This document shows positions 13,401 through 26,784 of a DNA stretch of 64,000 bases, in pieces. This DNA comes from Theobroma cacao (taxonomy: Eukaryota; Streptophyta; Magnoliopsida; Malvales; Malvaceae). The position numbers and the translations under genes are program-made. Position 1 is the stretch's first letter; each line of letters begins with the position of its first letter. The stretch is from contig NC_030853.1 in NCBI RefSeq assembly GCF_000208745.1, positions 30,706,628-30,770,627 on the forward strand. The letters run 5' to 3'. The notes under the pieces were generated by a model. The model saw only the letters and a list, made by a program, of their open reading frames with translations, had not been told where the DNA came from and ran no database searches.

Positions 13401-16400
13401 AATATAAACATATAAAACCATCTATCTAATCAACATACAATTGCAAGATCTACCAAGTGTATAGTTGAGATGAAAAACAAACAGTTCCCAATAGTAATTA
13501 TCCTTCAAACCTTTGATGTTCCACGCTGAGCAAAGAAGACGTGGATCAAGCTTTTGCAGGTGTCAGATTTGAGAAGTCCTTGGAAATCTTCAGCCTCCTG
13601 CCAATATCAGAAATGCCATTTAAAGTTGTAATTTTAGCTGTAAATACAAAAGCAAGTAAAAAGGTATTGGGGATAGGTAGAGACCTTCCACAGCCCAGCC
13701 CTTGGACCAGCAACTATGCCCTCTTCAATAACATCAATACAAACCAAGGGGTGTTTGAGATTTGGAGCCTGCTTGCGAGCCTGTGCTCTAGCAAAATTAA
13801 GTATTTCCCTTGCCTCCCCAAGGGGCTCTAACTTATTAGTTTTATAAAGGCTAGCAACCCATGGTTTTCTCCGTTCCAAAATAGCTAGTGCCCATCGTCG
13901 TGCGGTGTTTACCAGCTCATGAGATGAAACAACAGCATCCACAAGACCCAATCCAAGGGCTTCTTCACCTTTAACAGGCTTTGATGTCTATTTAAGGGAA
14001 AGATGGGGAGAGAAGAAAATGCTCTGTTAATGAACAGAGACCTTAATACTGTAACCATATCAAATCATACCAAAGTCAGATTTATGCAAAAAGCTGCTCA
14101 AACCACATACCAACATCATTTCAAGGGACTTCGCGAGACCAACAAGACGTGGAAGTCGCTGTGTTCCTGACCCAATTTAGGAGCATGAGAATACCAATAG
14201 TAGGGAAGAAAAACCAGCTGCCCAAAGGTCTAAGCAGAACATATATAATGCCAACATGACATATTTAATCAAATATCATAAAAGAATTTTGTCACACGAC
14301 TTAGTTCATAAAATAGGAGGATTTCAAGTGAAAGTACAACAACGTATGTGCTGCTCTGTATCTATTATCCAAACCTATACTAAAATACACACACTGCTTC
14401 TCATCAGTCCAAGCACCAAGGCTTTGAAGCAGATGCCATCTATCGCTTCTTTACCATGACAAATAAAAATATTTTGAGAAACTGCAACGCAATTTTTTTC
14501 CTCCTCTCTGATAACATCACAATCTTCTAACACGTAGAATATTTGAAATGTGTGCCAGAAGAATGGAAAAAAAATAAAGTCCACCTCTACCTTCAAGACA
14601 CCAGAACATGAAACAAATGTTGTACTGATCCATAATGAAGAAGTTGCATAGATATTGAATAGATGGGGAAAAACAATCCATGTCAGGAGAAAAATTGTAA
14701 AATTTGAGAAATCTATAACCACATAGCACCTCACATACAAATTAGTTCACTTCAATAACCAATGGCTTCCACATACACAATATAAACAGTATTAACATCC
14801 CATTAGTTATACCTCCAAACCCAGGAATTAGTCCAAGTTGAAGCTCAGGCAGGCCTAATTGCGCAGTAGGGGTCGATATACGTGCATGACAAGCCTGAAA
14901 GAGAGACACTATAAGATTTAAACTTTCTGAGCAACAGCATAAGAGATTGTCTGAAGAATTTTAACAATACCTACCATTGCAACCTCTAGACCCCCACCTA
15001 AGGCAAGGCCATCAATGGCAGCAACTGAGGGTTTTCTAGCAGCTGAAGTACAAAGCATCTAGAGTGAACATGGTTCCATACAACTTTGATATACTTTCCA
15101 GTTTAAAAATAATTAAAACCAAGTCATTACCTTCTAAAGTGTCACTGAGAACCTCCACTGATATATAGCCAGGCTTTGGTTGTTCCACTGGAAAATACAA
15201 CTAACCTTATCAATCTCAATGTGATGCAATATAAGAACATATACTTTAAACAAAAGAACTAGTATGCATACCATTTCCCCCTTGAATTCTACCAAAAGCT
15301 GTAATATCAAAACCACCAGAAAATTTTCCTTTTGCACCTGCTCAAGGGAAAAACAATATTAGTATCTCATTAAACAACTCCAGTAACAAAGACAATATCT
15401 TTGCTCGACTTTCCTTTACTTTTAAGGTGATCTCCTTGAATTTACCTGTAACAACAATCGCCTTGACATCATCTCTTTGTAAGGCCTCATCAAAACTCTC
15501 TTTCAAGCTTTGCAACACTGTGAGGAAGACACGTAAACGCAATAGAAGAGATCAATTGAATATCTCACCACTCTTATAAAATTATTAAAAGTTAATTTTA
15601 AAATACAAGAAAGAAACGAAAAATATTTTTCATTGACCAAATCATGGCCTGGCAGTGGCCAAATTTTGAAGAATAAACAAAGCAATGCAGGACAATTCTC
15701 TCTCTTTCTTTAAAGAAAAAAAATGCAGGACAACCACTGCATTTATTGATCCAAAATTGGCTTTGAACTCCAATCGTGCTCAACATTTCCTTTTGTAACT
15801 TTTAACTAAAATCTAACACTCCCTTTCCATGTTTCTGACCTAATAGTAGATAATTGTGGAGTTTTTCTACAGCTTTGTGGATGGATATCTAATTCCATCC
15901 ATAAAAGGAGCCATTTTAAGTAGCGTAGAGTGAATTACTTGTGATCGGACCTAAACAAAATCATGTAAGACAGTATTAGTTAAATACCAATTGTCTAGAA
16001 CATTACTTATCCATTTAAAAGTATCAAACCTCTAAACTCTGATCTTTGTAAGAAAAATGCATGTCTGACTTTGTTTTGTTAGGACATGTCGAGTTGACTA
16101 ATACATCTGTTTTCCTCCTAACTGCATAAAACCCCAAAAAATAATTTTACTAATGAACCAAAAAATTAAAACCCTTTCCAACAATTTGCATAAAAATTCA
16201 TCGGCTCACTAACAACAAAGAAACCCCAAGAAACTCCATAATCAAAACTTGGATTACGAAGCAAAACACAAAAAGGGTAATTGCGAAAAACAAAAAAGAT
16301 CAGCAAAAGGGTACCGTCAAGTGAAAGAGAGTTGACTGGAGGGTTGATCATCGTGATAACAGCAACCCCATCAGCTCCAACTTCCACCGTTGTTCTTCCC

Positions 16401-16417
16401 TCGTTCTTGCTCCCCAT
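10477..16417 (-). CDS. MFP2: Peroxisomal fatty acid beta-oxidation multifunctional protein MFP2
   Basis: Eighteen exons: complement of 10477-10512, 11043-11181, 11268-11416, 11591-11712, 11798-11919, 12015-12269, 12363-12526, 12620-12741, 12849-13023, 13511-13597, 13685-13987, 14111-14166, 14813-14894, 14975-15042, 15131-15187, 15272-15337, 15446-15517 and 16315-16417. They total 2178 nt, 725 aa, the same length as I recall for Arabidopsis MFP2. The N-terminal half is a crotonase fold (2-enoyl-CoA hydratase): GGFDITAFG, then GGGLE with catalytic E119 and GLPE with E139. The C-terminal half is L-3-hydroxyacyl-CoA dehydrogenase, with an NAD-binding G319-x-G-x2-G324, catalytic H449 in GAHFF, E461, and NCTGFAVNR. 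The protein ends in SRL, a peroxisomal targeting signal 1. It performs the second and third steps of beta-oxidation, which is important for seedling oil use. The start MGSKNEG matches the family; an in-frame ATG lies nine codons upstream at 16444. The paralogue AIM1 is less likely. Confidence 0.96.
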
Positions 16418-17221
16418 TATCACTTTTTGTCCTGTGATTGACAATTTTTGTTCGTTATGTTTCGTTTCTTCGATCGAGTTTGTAATCTAAAAGAGCAAAA
16501 GAAAAATTATTGGGTATGGAAGGTAATAATCAAAGCCAGTTCGTTGGGGCGACAATTTATTGAGTTAGAGGAGGTGTCGTGTAAGAATGAGAACAGTGAC
16601 GTTTTGAAGAAGTTTGTACGGTAACCAAAGTAGGGAAAAGATTAGGAGATTCTAATCCGCTGCTGCGCGCTGTGTCTACTTCACAATGATATGGTTCGGT
16701 TTCGGATGAATTCAGATCCTCATTCGCTCTTTTCGGAGAGTACATACCACACTCCTACTATTTTTTTGCTTAAAAAGTTAAAAATAAAAGTTTATATCAT
16801 GATAATTTTTATTTTTTATTTATTACCTATACGAGTTTTTAAATTTTGATTTATATTTAACAAAAAATTAATTATAGTCAAACTAATATGAATTAATATT
16901 ACATCTCGCAGCATTGATGTGATTAAATACGTTAATCACGTCAGTTATTTACGTTATGTATTATATGAAAAAAAAATCAATAAGATGATTAATTTTTTAT
17001 TAATATTAAAAATTTGTTCAGATATTGTAAAAAATTAAGAGTTTAATTGAAAAATTATTATAATTTAAGAATCTTTTTGTTATTTGACCTTTTTTTATTG
17101 TCTTTATTCTTTGGTAACGATTGAATGAAGGAGAGAGAGCAAGTATTATTATATTACATCAAATTCTATAACCTAATGGTTTATTTTTGTCCTTCTATAC
17201 TATCAATCAATCATGTTTCTT

Positions 17222-17246
17222 TATAATAATAATAATAATAATTATT

Positions 17247-17283
<37 letters not shown>

Positions 17284-17284
17284 A
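17222..17284. repeat. AAT/ATT trinucleotide repeat forming a palindrome
   Basis: Runs of TAA and AAT are followed directly by runs of ATT, twice in alternation. The 63 bases are largely self-complementary and could extrude as a hairpin. Confidence 0.85.
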
Positions 17285-18102
17285 TGATTCCAACTACCAC
17301 CTTTTAAAAGGGTTACATAACTAAATAATTGAATTTTTTGGACCAAAAAAATAAAACTAAAGCATTATTAAAATTAATATATTCATTCTATTTTTTAATT
17401 GATTTTCTATTGATTGAATTCAAATCTAAATAATTAAATTAATATGATAAATATATAAAATTTGTTATGAAATCAGTAAATTTCAAGCACTATTTTTGAT
17501 ATAATAATAATTCACAAGATTTTTTGGTGTATTAAACTTGCAAAAGTAAAAAAAAAAAAATAGCCTACAACTTGATTGAAGATATACTTTGTAATTTTAG
17601 ACATGTAAACATAGCACGATAATGACACAAGGTTAAGTAGATTTGATTTAAGATTATTATGTTTTGTAATTTAAATAGGTTAAACCTATTTAAAATACAT
17701 ATGACACATTTAATATATTTAATTAATTATATTATCATATCAAATCTTGTAATATAATATTTAATCTGTTTATAAAACTTATTTTAATAAATTAATCATT
17801 TTAATCATATTCAAAAATTTTGTCATGTCATAACTATATTATATCATATTAAATTTAATTTGATTTATTTTAACAAATATATTAATTATGTCATGTAACA
17901 TATATGATAAATATATATATATTTAAAACTTTGACGTAAATCGAATTGTCGTGCCTAATGTATATTAGGAAAATGGTGTTGTCCACGCACGTTTAGTGCG
18001 AGTAATAATATCCCAAAAGATAAAGTGCCCTTTTCGTCCTTTTTATTTCCGATCATCTCGAAGTTCTAAATATCACAACTATCCGGCTGACGCAACGCAA
18101 GG

Positions 18103-18110
18103 CCACGTGG
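18103..18110. promoter_or_regulatory. Palindromic G-box CCACGTGG
   Basis: A perfect CCACGTGG lies in the divergent MFP2/FANCI flank. Related ACGT-core sites lie nearby: TGACGTGTC at about 18206 and CACGTGAC at about 18339. G-boxes are bound by bZIP and bHLH factors in plants. Which gene they serve, if either, is inference; they lie about 1 kb from FANCI and 1.7 kb from MFP2. Confidence 0.4.
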
Positions 18111-19062
18111 ATAATCTTCACCAAAAACGGGTGCGCATCTTTAATCATTTCCTCGCAGCGCGTGCAATCGGCTCCCAATTGGAATTGAAAGAATGATACG
18201 GATGATGACGTGTCGAGTTCTAAGTGGCTATTTTTCGGTGAGACTTTGAACTATAACGTAGGCGAAAATTATCCCGAGAAACGGATTAGATGGAAATACT
18301 GGAAAAGGAGTTGGGTTTTGATATTTCGAATGTTCTCGCACGTGACGGCGTCGTCGCTTTTAATCTAGACCTGAATGTGGGCGGTGTGACCCGAACCCGG
18401 AACTTGAATTTGTAACAATGGGCTTGGGCCGTGCTTGCTTGGTGGTTAGATCCAGATGATTTTACTTTGTAAAGATAAAGATGATAATAAGTACAATGAA
18501 TACAAGTATTTGGTATTATTCCACTCATTTAAGTAAAATTAAGATAATTTATATATAGGATTTAATAGAGTAGGGTGTAATTTAATAGTGTTTATTATTA
18601 AATCCGATTATAATTTATAAATAATAATTTTTAATATTTATTTTATTTTTAATATATGTATAACTTACAAATTGATAAATTATTGATTTTAATTTTAATT
18701 ATCTAAATATAAGTTTTATTTTAAACTTATTAATTTAATTTTTATTATTAAAAGACATAAATACAATTTTATTGTTATTAAATTCGAGTCGAGTCGAGTT
18801 TTGTACTGGGTGTCCACGTTATTTTATTATTAATCATATTGGGATAAGGTATGCATATTAAATTTTTTTATAGTTAAATGAAAAAATATTAGATATAATA
18901 CTGGACAATTATAGTAGTAATTAAACTTGAATATCTTATGATTTTAGTCAAATAAAAATATATATACTTAAAATAGGGAAAATATAAAGTTTTGGAAAAT
19001 CAGAGATACCCTTTTCCCGCGCAAAATACAAAGCCAAAACCCCCCAAATTCCCGCTTAAGGA

Positions 19063-19064
<2 letters not shown>

Positions 19065-19100
<36 letters not shown>
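19065..19100. repeat. (AG)18 microsatellite in the FANCI 5' leader
   Basis: Thirty-six bases of perfect AG repeat end 27 bases before the FANCI ATG, so they are probably in the 5' untranslated region. GA repeats of this kind are targets of plant BPC/GAGA-binding proteins. Confidence 0.8.
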
Positions 19101-19103
<3 letters not shown>

Positions 19104-19127
19104 CTCAGAACGCAACAGATTACGGCC

Positions 19128-22100
19128 ATGGCCGCCACGGAATCGCCGCCGCCGTTAAACGACGTCGATATCGTGTGTTTAGCCCAACAAAAGCGTCCCA
19201 CCAACAACCACCACTACCAACCCAACGTTTCACTGCCTCCATTTCTCCGCTCTCCTCACTCTCACGAGTCCCTCCTCGCTTACCTCCACTCACGCGCCAC
19301 TTCTCCTTCTCCGTCCTCCGCCGTTTCCGAATACGTCATCTCTCTCCTCTCCCTCATTTCCCTCTCACCCGAAACCCCTTCTGTCTCTTCTCTCCTCTCC
19401 TCTCTTCTCTCATCCTACGCGCAAATCTTCCCTTCGCTTCCCCACGACTCGAATTCCCTCAAAACAATCAGTTTTTTCAACACCCTTTTAATCCACGTCC
19501 CTTTTGACGACCTCAAATCGGTTATCGATTCGGTTGTATTAACTTTATCCGAGGTTGTTTCAGTGGACGATGCGCAACTGTTCGATCTTTTCCCCCAATG
19601 TTTCGAGTTGATTCGAAACGCAGAGGAAAAAGGTGGGGATTATGTCAATTCCGTCCTGGATAAGATCCTTGATTCCAAATGGTCAAAAGGGTCGTTGCTT
19701 AAAATGGTTTCCATCGTGAAAGATTTCAGCTTTCTAGATAAATCGCGAGGGAAGGAGTTTTTGGAGAAAGTTTTCGTGGGGATTAAAAATGTGGATTTGA
19801 TGGACTTGCCTTCACTTGTTTATCAGTTGTTAGTTTTGGCTTCGAAAGGCTTCAATAAAAGGGAGGTTATTGAAGGGATTGTGTGGTTTTTTGGGTCTCA
19901 ATTGGGTTCGAAAATGACTTCCACAGTTAGGCAAGTTGAAGGGACTGTTTTGTTGCATGTGAATTTCGCAGTCAAGCAGGATCCTTCTTTGGGGAAAGAG
20001 GTTATGGGGTTAGTCAAAACAGATCTTAGAGTATTCAATCATTTCACTGTGGCTGTTTTATTGTCGGTGTCGAGGGTACGAAGGTTCAGTGAAAGCTCAA
20101 TCACTATTTTGAAAACAGCACTGCTTACTGCTTACCGTGACTACAAATTTACCAAGTGAGGAACTACTTTTTTTAAGGTGTCTTTATCTTATTTAACCTT
20201 CAAATTGTGATTGTAGTTATGGTCCACTGGTCCTTATGATCTTATTGGGTGCTTTTAGCTGAAAATTCATTCTTGCAAAATGTTGTTTCTTATTAAGAAC
20301 TAAAATTGGGTTGTTTTTGGATTGTCTAGCTGTTAATAATTAGCTCAAAACTTAGGATTTAAATCCATAACTGAAATACTTTTCACTGAGATATAATAGT
20401 TAGTCTTAATATTTATAAAGGAAAAGCTTACACGTTGATATTCATGGATCTATTTCAATGATCTCATATTTTCATGATAGTGCTACTGGTGGTAAGCCTA
20501 AATACAATTGCTACCATTGATAGTTTCTGCTTCTTGTTATAGATTCCAAATGTAGCAATAGTCTGCATTTGCTTGAGCAATATATAGTTTCTAGTAGGGC
20601 TGGTGTACCTCATAACTTGTCCTTTAACATGGCTTAGCATTTATAGTTCAGGGTATGTCAACTCTTTTCCCCTTTATATAGTATGCTAATATGTATGTGG
20701 TTTCTTCATTCGTTTAGAGACTGTAAGTGGATACCAGATGATATGAAGGAAGAATATCTGAAGAGTGTTAAAGTCGTTGAGAAGTCTGTGTTAAGAGCTG
20801 TAATTCCCTTCTTTTGCCTAGTGGATGTGATTGATGATTTCCACCACATGCATAATCAGATACTTAAATTCACATTATTTATCATTTTGCTGGTCTTTAG
20901 GTGAATGAAAGCAACTATGGGGGGGAGCACATGGTGCCTAGCATGGTTCAGTTTGGTTTCATCTTGCTGGAGTCAGTTGGAGACGTAAACTGCACAGAAC
21001 TCTGCAATTCTAATGGTCTCCTGGGCATTGAAGAGCTTGGTATTCAGATGCTGAAAACTCTATTTGAGGTTCATGATATGGCAAGAAATGAGGTTTGTAT
21101 AACTCTGCAATCATGATTATATGTATACTTTTTTTAATAAAGCTACCAACATTCACCATGAAATATTATAAGATAAGAATGAAAAAAAGGGGAATTCAAC
21201 AATGAAACTTCAGTTTAATGGAAATTGTTGGGTTGTGAATATTACATTCCATGGTTGTAGCAGTTATCTTGTTTGTTCTTTCACCATTGATGCTCACCCC
21301 TTTTCTCTTATGAAGCTAATGCATCAAGTAGTTGCCTTCAGGAAATGAATAATGTTTGAAAAAAGATCTATTGCCCTTTTCTGTATTTACTTTTGGTTTT
21401 GAAACATATCCTCAGTTTTAGACTTTTAGTTACAATTATGAGGAACTATGATTTCCTTCTGCCCTTGAAATCATTAAATGAAACTGTTTTCTTTTCTTTG
21501 TTATGAGCATGGTGTAGTAATTGATTAAATGGGTTTGTCACAGATTATTGAGCAAATCAAGTTTCGCATTCTCTCTTTGAAGCCAGAACAGAGTAGGCCA
21601 ATAATAAGGTAACTGCATACATATAAAATATTCATTTTTATTAATTTTTGGTTATGAATAGCACTAATTTTGATGTGCAGGCTGCTCGGTCATCTTATTC
21701 AGTGTTACCCTTACCCCATGGTGGAACACGTTCCCCGTCTGAAGGAATTGTTGGATTATTTCACTTTCATGGATGGAAAGGTTGCCTCTTATCTTGTTAG
21801 TGCTCTATTACCTCTCATCAGATTCAGTCGTGATCTTCAGGTAAACATTCTCATGCTCAATATAATGGGCAAAGGCGCTTTAGCCTTTAACTTCACATAA
21901 ATCAGTAGTGGATAAATGAAACAAAATTTTTTTAGAATAGAGAAATCTAACTGACATTACATAAATCTATTACTTGTGTTTCAGTTTCTGATTAGTGATC
22001 TGTGACCCCAAAGATCAATCTTGGATCTCTAGGTGAAAGATTTGCCTCATTCTTTGATGCTTTTGTTTAATTGTTTATTCTGACATTTCAGGATTACACT

Positions 22101-25100
22101 ATTTTGGTTGTCCGCAAGGCTATGTTCAGAAGAGAAGATACAGTTCGTGTTGCAGCAACAAATTCTATTATTGATCTTATACTGGCAGAGAAGCAACCTA
22201 AGAGGGATGGCTTGTTTTCTTTCCAAGACTCATCAAGCCAAGCCAGCTGCAGTCAACAAGCTGATATACCCTGCAGCATGGGGGAAGGTCTCTTTCAGGA
22301 ATTGAGTGCTTTGCTGCAGAGATGTTTTCATCAACAGGTTTTTTTTTTGGTCATTTTAGTGCTACTGATTTTTGTATCCTTCTTTTGTTCCTTTACAACG
22401 GCATTTCTAATTGGTGTGAAATTGCTTATTTAGGCAAAGGTCAAGGAAGTCGTGTATCAAGGACTGGTGAAGCTCATTTTAGTAAATCCATCAATTGGAG
22501 GGCTTGTCTTTGATTTTCTATTGCCTCATTTTCTCCAGTTTTTTAAAGAGGTAGTTACTGAAAGCTTCAAAATAGCTTTATTTTAAAGTTTGTAGTAATC
22601 CTGAATTTTCACACACTGAGCTTTCATTATCTTACATTTGATTTTACCATGCCATTGTTTTGACAGGAGAACGCAGACTGTTTTTCATGTACATATTGCA
22701 TATGAGAGAATTGGTTTGTGCAGTTATATAAGCTATTAAATCCTGCATTTAATAATTTGACATGAACTACTATGTCAGCAGGATGAAGATGTCCAACTTG
22801 GAGTCAGCTGTTGTATTAAGTCAGAAAGTGGCAAAGTACTTATTCAGGAGCCACTGGATTGTCTTCTTTCTTGCGTCTCTTGGATTTTACTTCTTCAGCC
22901 ACATGGAAGAACTGATCAGCTCTCAGATTCTATCGGGCCATGTTTTGGTTTCTCCCTTTCACAAGAGAACGAGGTATTCTCCTCATTGAATAAGATTAAA
23001 AATAAAAAATCTAATCCATGGTATTGAAGATGATATATGAAATCCTTTATCTAACAGTCATATTGGTAACATATGAGGTCTCACTCACACCATAAATCTG
23101 AAACTACCGCAGGATGGTAGGAACTTGTCTAGTGAGGTGTTTTCTAGTGCTTTATTGAAGATTCGGAAGTTTCTAAGGAATGCAAATTTGGAAGGTTTGG
23201 ATTTTATCTACATTTTATATTGTTTGTATATTTCTATCAGAACATTAAGAAAGCAAAAGATCTATATAAAGAGAAGAAAAGAAGACTTCTGAATCATGCA
23301 GTAGTTTAATTTCTACAATTTATTGAATTAGGTTCCTGCCTCTGCCTGTTACTAGTTTCTGTTGTCTTCATATTGAAACAGAAATTCTTGGTCAAACTCA
23401 CGATGCAAGCTCCACAGTTGTTCATGAAGAGAAAAGAAAATGTTGTGCATTAATTTTGTCAGGAATTGAAGAGGTGCTAATGAATACCATTGCTATGGAT
23501 TTGGAGAAAGCAACAGATCAAAAGAAGGTCGAACTTGAGAAGGAGCTTATAGAGTTTGTTGGCCTTCATGACTCATTGTCAAAGGATACATGTACTTCAA
23601 GAAGCAATGTTACCAAAAAAGTGAATTTACGTGCTACATTGACTCAGACACCAGATAACATTGACTCAGGCAACACCAAATTGATTCAAGAGCATATTCC
23701 TTTCTTGGCAACTTCAAGCATCTATCAACTATTGCAAATAGCATTGAAGCTATACAGTAGTGAAAGCTCTAACAGTGAAGCAACTTCACAGAGTCATAGC
23801 CAGTCATCCTTGGGCAAAGCATCGAAAAGTTGTTTTAAGATTGTTTCGTTCGCTTTGAATGCTTCTCTTCATAATATAAAATCTTCAGCCCTTGTGGGAA
23901 ATGAAGATCCCTTGAAGAAATTGATATATGGGGATATCAATATGCTGGGGTCCCAATTGCTGAGTTTAACTCTCTCGCTCAAATCAGGGTCCAATGTTGC
24001 AACTAGTCAGAAGAAGAAAGAAAGCAAGGCAAAGAAAGATGTTGAAGAGAGAAAGGAACATCTCCATCTAGCATTACTTTGCTTGAAGGAAATGATAACA
24101 ATCAGTTTGTGCAGCTCCCGTTTGACTGGCTTGCTTGAAAATCTGTTGTCAGTTCCCCAACTTGAAAATGCTGGTTTGCATGATGAATGTGTTTTGGCCT
24201 CTGAAATTGATGACCGAGATATAAGAAACAAAGAGTTGTTCATTCTGAAATTTTTGAAGCCGATGCTCTCTGAGCTCATGAAAGTATCAGCTTTTCGCAA
24301 TATTGAGGTATATATGATTATTTCCTTTGGTTAAACTACCGTAACTTTTAGGAATAAAAGCAATCTAAGTGTAATTCTTTAATTTTCAGGTTCTTTGTGG
24401 TATCATGTTGATGATTGGGCACAAATTGCCCTGCAAGTGGAGGAACTCTCATGCAGCCTGGGCTATTCATATTTGCAAAACCAGCAACACAACAGACTCC
24501 AACATTGCTAAAAGCATGGTTAGACTTGCCATCAGTTTAAGCTCACCTCCAACTGATTTACATGTGGCTCAAGACATGTTAAAGGAGCTATTAAAATTCA
24601 TCGGATCTAACAGTAGTGACTCATCGCAAGTATCTGAATACCTTCTGATAAACCAGTCAACAACCACTGCTGTAGCTTCTTGTCTACTACAAATAACTGA
24701 CGCTGTCATTGTGGACATGGACTGGGCAACTAAAAAATTAAAGGCAGCTTCACAAGTAGCTCAGAAAAGCACTCATCTTAACCAGAATGGAGAACATAAT
24801 TCTGGGTTGGTGTTTGAGGAAAATCTTTACTCGAGGGTCAAAGCAGTTGTTGAAGTGTTATCTTCCTTTGTTTTGATGAGCCTCAAGGGTAAGTAGGCAC
24901 TTTGCATAAACGTCTAAACCTCAATCTTTCTCTTATTTTAACTGGAACTTACGACATTGTTTGATACAGATAGTCAAGCAGAGCATTTTCTTAGATTGAC
25001 AGCAAGGTTTTACAAGCATTTAGCTCAAATGTCAAAGCTCAGGATTGCTCCAAAAGGTCACAAGCAGCCTTTACCAAGCCTTCAATTCCAGAAGCTCGTG

Positions 25101-25680
25101 GAGCTAACCTGCAAGCTGCTAACCAATCCACTCTATAACTTTGTGGCAGAGATGCAACAAGTATGGACCTGAATCTTCTTGGCATTTTGCCCTTTATGCA
25201 GTTGCATTTTTAATTTTAAATAACTTGCAGGCTCAACAAGAAAATACTAATAGCAAGGGCATCATAAACAAGATCAAGAGGGAGAATAAATGCATCCCAG
25301 ACCTAATATTCCAGATAGAAGATTACGAGAAACATCTCATTCGACTTAGCAAGGCAACCAAGGTCAACTTACTGAAGCATGCCAAGCGTAGCACTTCAAG
25401 GGACTTCAAAATATTGGACCCAATAACTGTTCCCAGAGAAGATCCCCCAAACCATGACCCTAATCCCAACAACTCTGCTGCAGATGGAAATGAATCATGC
25501 AGTGATTCTGAAGATGATGAAGGAAATGGATCAGAGAAAGTGCTGTCACCTCAATCTGGCAGTCCTTTAGCTGAAGAGGAGTCTGAATCTGATGCTGAAG
25601 ATAGAGCTTCTGTTCCCACTGTCAAAAGGGTCAAAAGGAGTAGAATTGTGCATGACTCTGAAGATGAAGGACAGGAATAG
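19128..25680 (+). CDS. FANCI: Fanconi anemia group I protein homologue (FANCI)
   Basis: Thirteen exons: 19128-20155, 20718-20799, 20901-21092, 21544-21608, 21681-21840, 22092-22337, 22434-22550, 22782-22973, 23113-23194, 23382-24307, 24390-24888, 24970-25160 and 25231-25680. They sum to 4230 nt, 1409 aa. FANCI pairs with FANCD2 in the nuclear ID2 complex, which clamps DNA at interstrand crosslinks after monoubiquitination. The segment ILVVRKAMF (residues 513-521) matches the human region around the ubiquitinated lysine, making K518 the candidate. Downstream, S558-Q559 and S563-Q564 resemble the human ATR-phosphorylated SQ cluster. The C-terminus has a basic KRVKRSR nuclear signal and an acidic DSEDEGQE end, similar to the EDGE-type tail of the animal protein. 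The start is the first ATG after the (AG)n leader. The product is mostly helical, with a low-complexity Ser/Pro/His N-terminus. An AATAAA at 25769-25774 is a likely polyadenylation signal. Confidence 0.9.
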
Positions 25681-26784
25681 ATGGAGGTAGTTGCCTAGTT
25701 GGCATGTGGCATCCTGCAAAGTGATGACTGTGTGCAAAAAAAGTGTGGTTTCAAAGTTGTAATTATTCAATAAAATAGGTGAAGCAGTAGTTTGTGAATG
25801 AATGGTACTTGAGAGGAGAAACGTGTATGATGGGGGGCAAAAGGTCAGTCAAAACCGACATCCAGATTTAGCCTAATGAGTTTGGCTTTTCAATTTTGAC
25901 CCTCACTCATTATACCCTTCTAAATTGGGTATATCATATTTGTGTTGGTGCCTATTCCTATGTGTTACTTTTTCTTTGTAGGTAATATGAAGACTGAAGA
26001 GTAATTTTTATAATAATTTTTTGAAGCCTGAAGAGTAATTTTATAATAATTTTTTTAATGTCACATATTGTACATCAATTAAAAATAAGATAATTTTAAG
26101 TTTATAATTTTCACTCAAAAGATATAATTTTGAGTTAACAATATTAAATCGTGATAAATAGTAAAAAATATATTCAATTTTTTTTTATGAGGAATCTCAT
26201 GAGAGATATTAAAATTTAATTAGATTAAGATTAAGATAAGTTTCATTCTTTTATAGATTAAAGAAATAAATTTAAAATTTATAAATAATAATATTTTTCC
26301 ACTTAATATATATGTTTTGGGTTGAAAATATTAGATAGTGACAGGTTTATTTAGTGAAATATGTTTAATGGGGTCAAGGAGTTAAATCAATTTAAAGCTA
26401 ATTTTAATATTGAAAAAGCCATTAAAGACGATCATAAACTTTGAGTAGACTGCTCACAGATCAAAGAACAGAGTCACATCCATTCACCAAAATTTCACCT
26501 GACAGAACCATTTTCCCATGCTCCAAAAAGATAGAAGAAAAAGGGAAAAAAATTGGGAAAAAGTAATTTAAAAATACCATTAAAATAAAAGAAAAAAAAT
26601 CAACTAACAGTACAATTTACATAGAGTGACCACCCACCATTGCAAACAGGAAAGAGAGAGAGAAAGTGAGTTTTCTCTTTGGGTTCTCTCTTCTCTCTTT
26701 TCTTTGGCTCTGGGAATTTTGAAAAACGAAAAACGGAAGACTTCTTTTTCTTCTTATTTTTTTAACCAAATTAAACAAGAAAAA
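25681..26784. other. Intergenic region between FANCI and dynein light chain genes
   Basis: This 1.1 kb holds the FANCI 3' untranslated region, with AATAAA at 25769-25774, then AT-rich DNA and the dynein light chain promoter and leader. A short near-repeat, GAAGAGTAATTTT followed by ATAATAATTTTTT, occurs twice near 25995 and 26030. No gene is seen. Confidence 0.55.

Larger units (their letters stand above)
16418..19127. other. Shared 2.7-kb flank between divergent MFP2 and FANCI genes
   Basis: MFP2 (minus) and FANCI (plus) are transcribed away from each other, so this stretch must contain both promoters. The centre (16760-17940) is very AT-rich, with a trinucleotide palindrome at 17222-17284. 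A more GC-rich island at about 17980-18420 carries several ACGT-core sites, including a palindromic G-box. A second AT-rich part follows to about 18980. The FANCI side ends with an (AG)18 tract just before the start codon. No gene is supported here. Confidence 0.6.
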
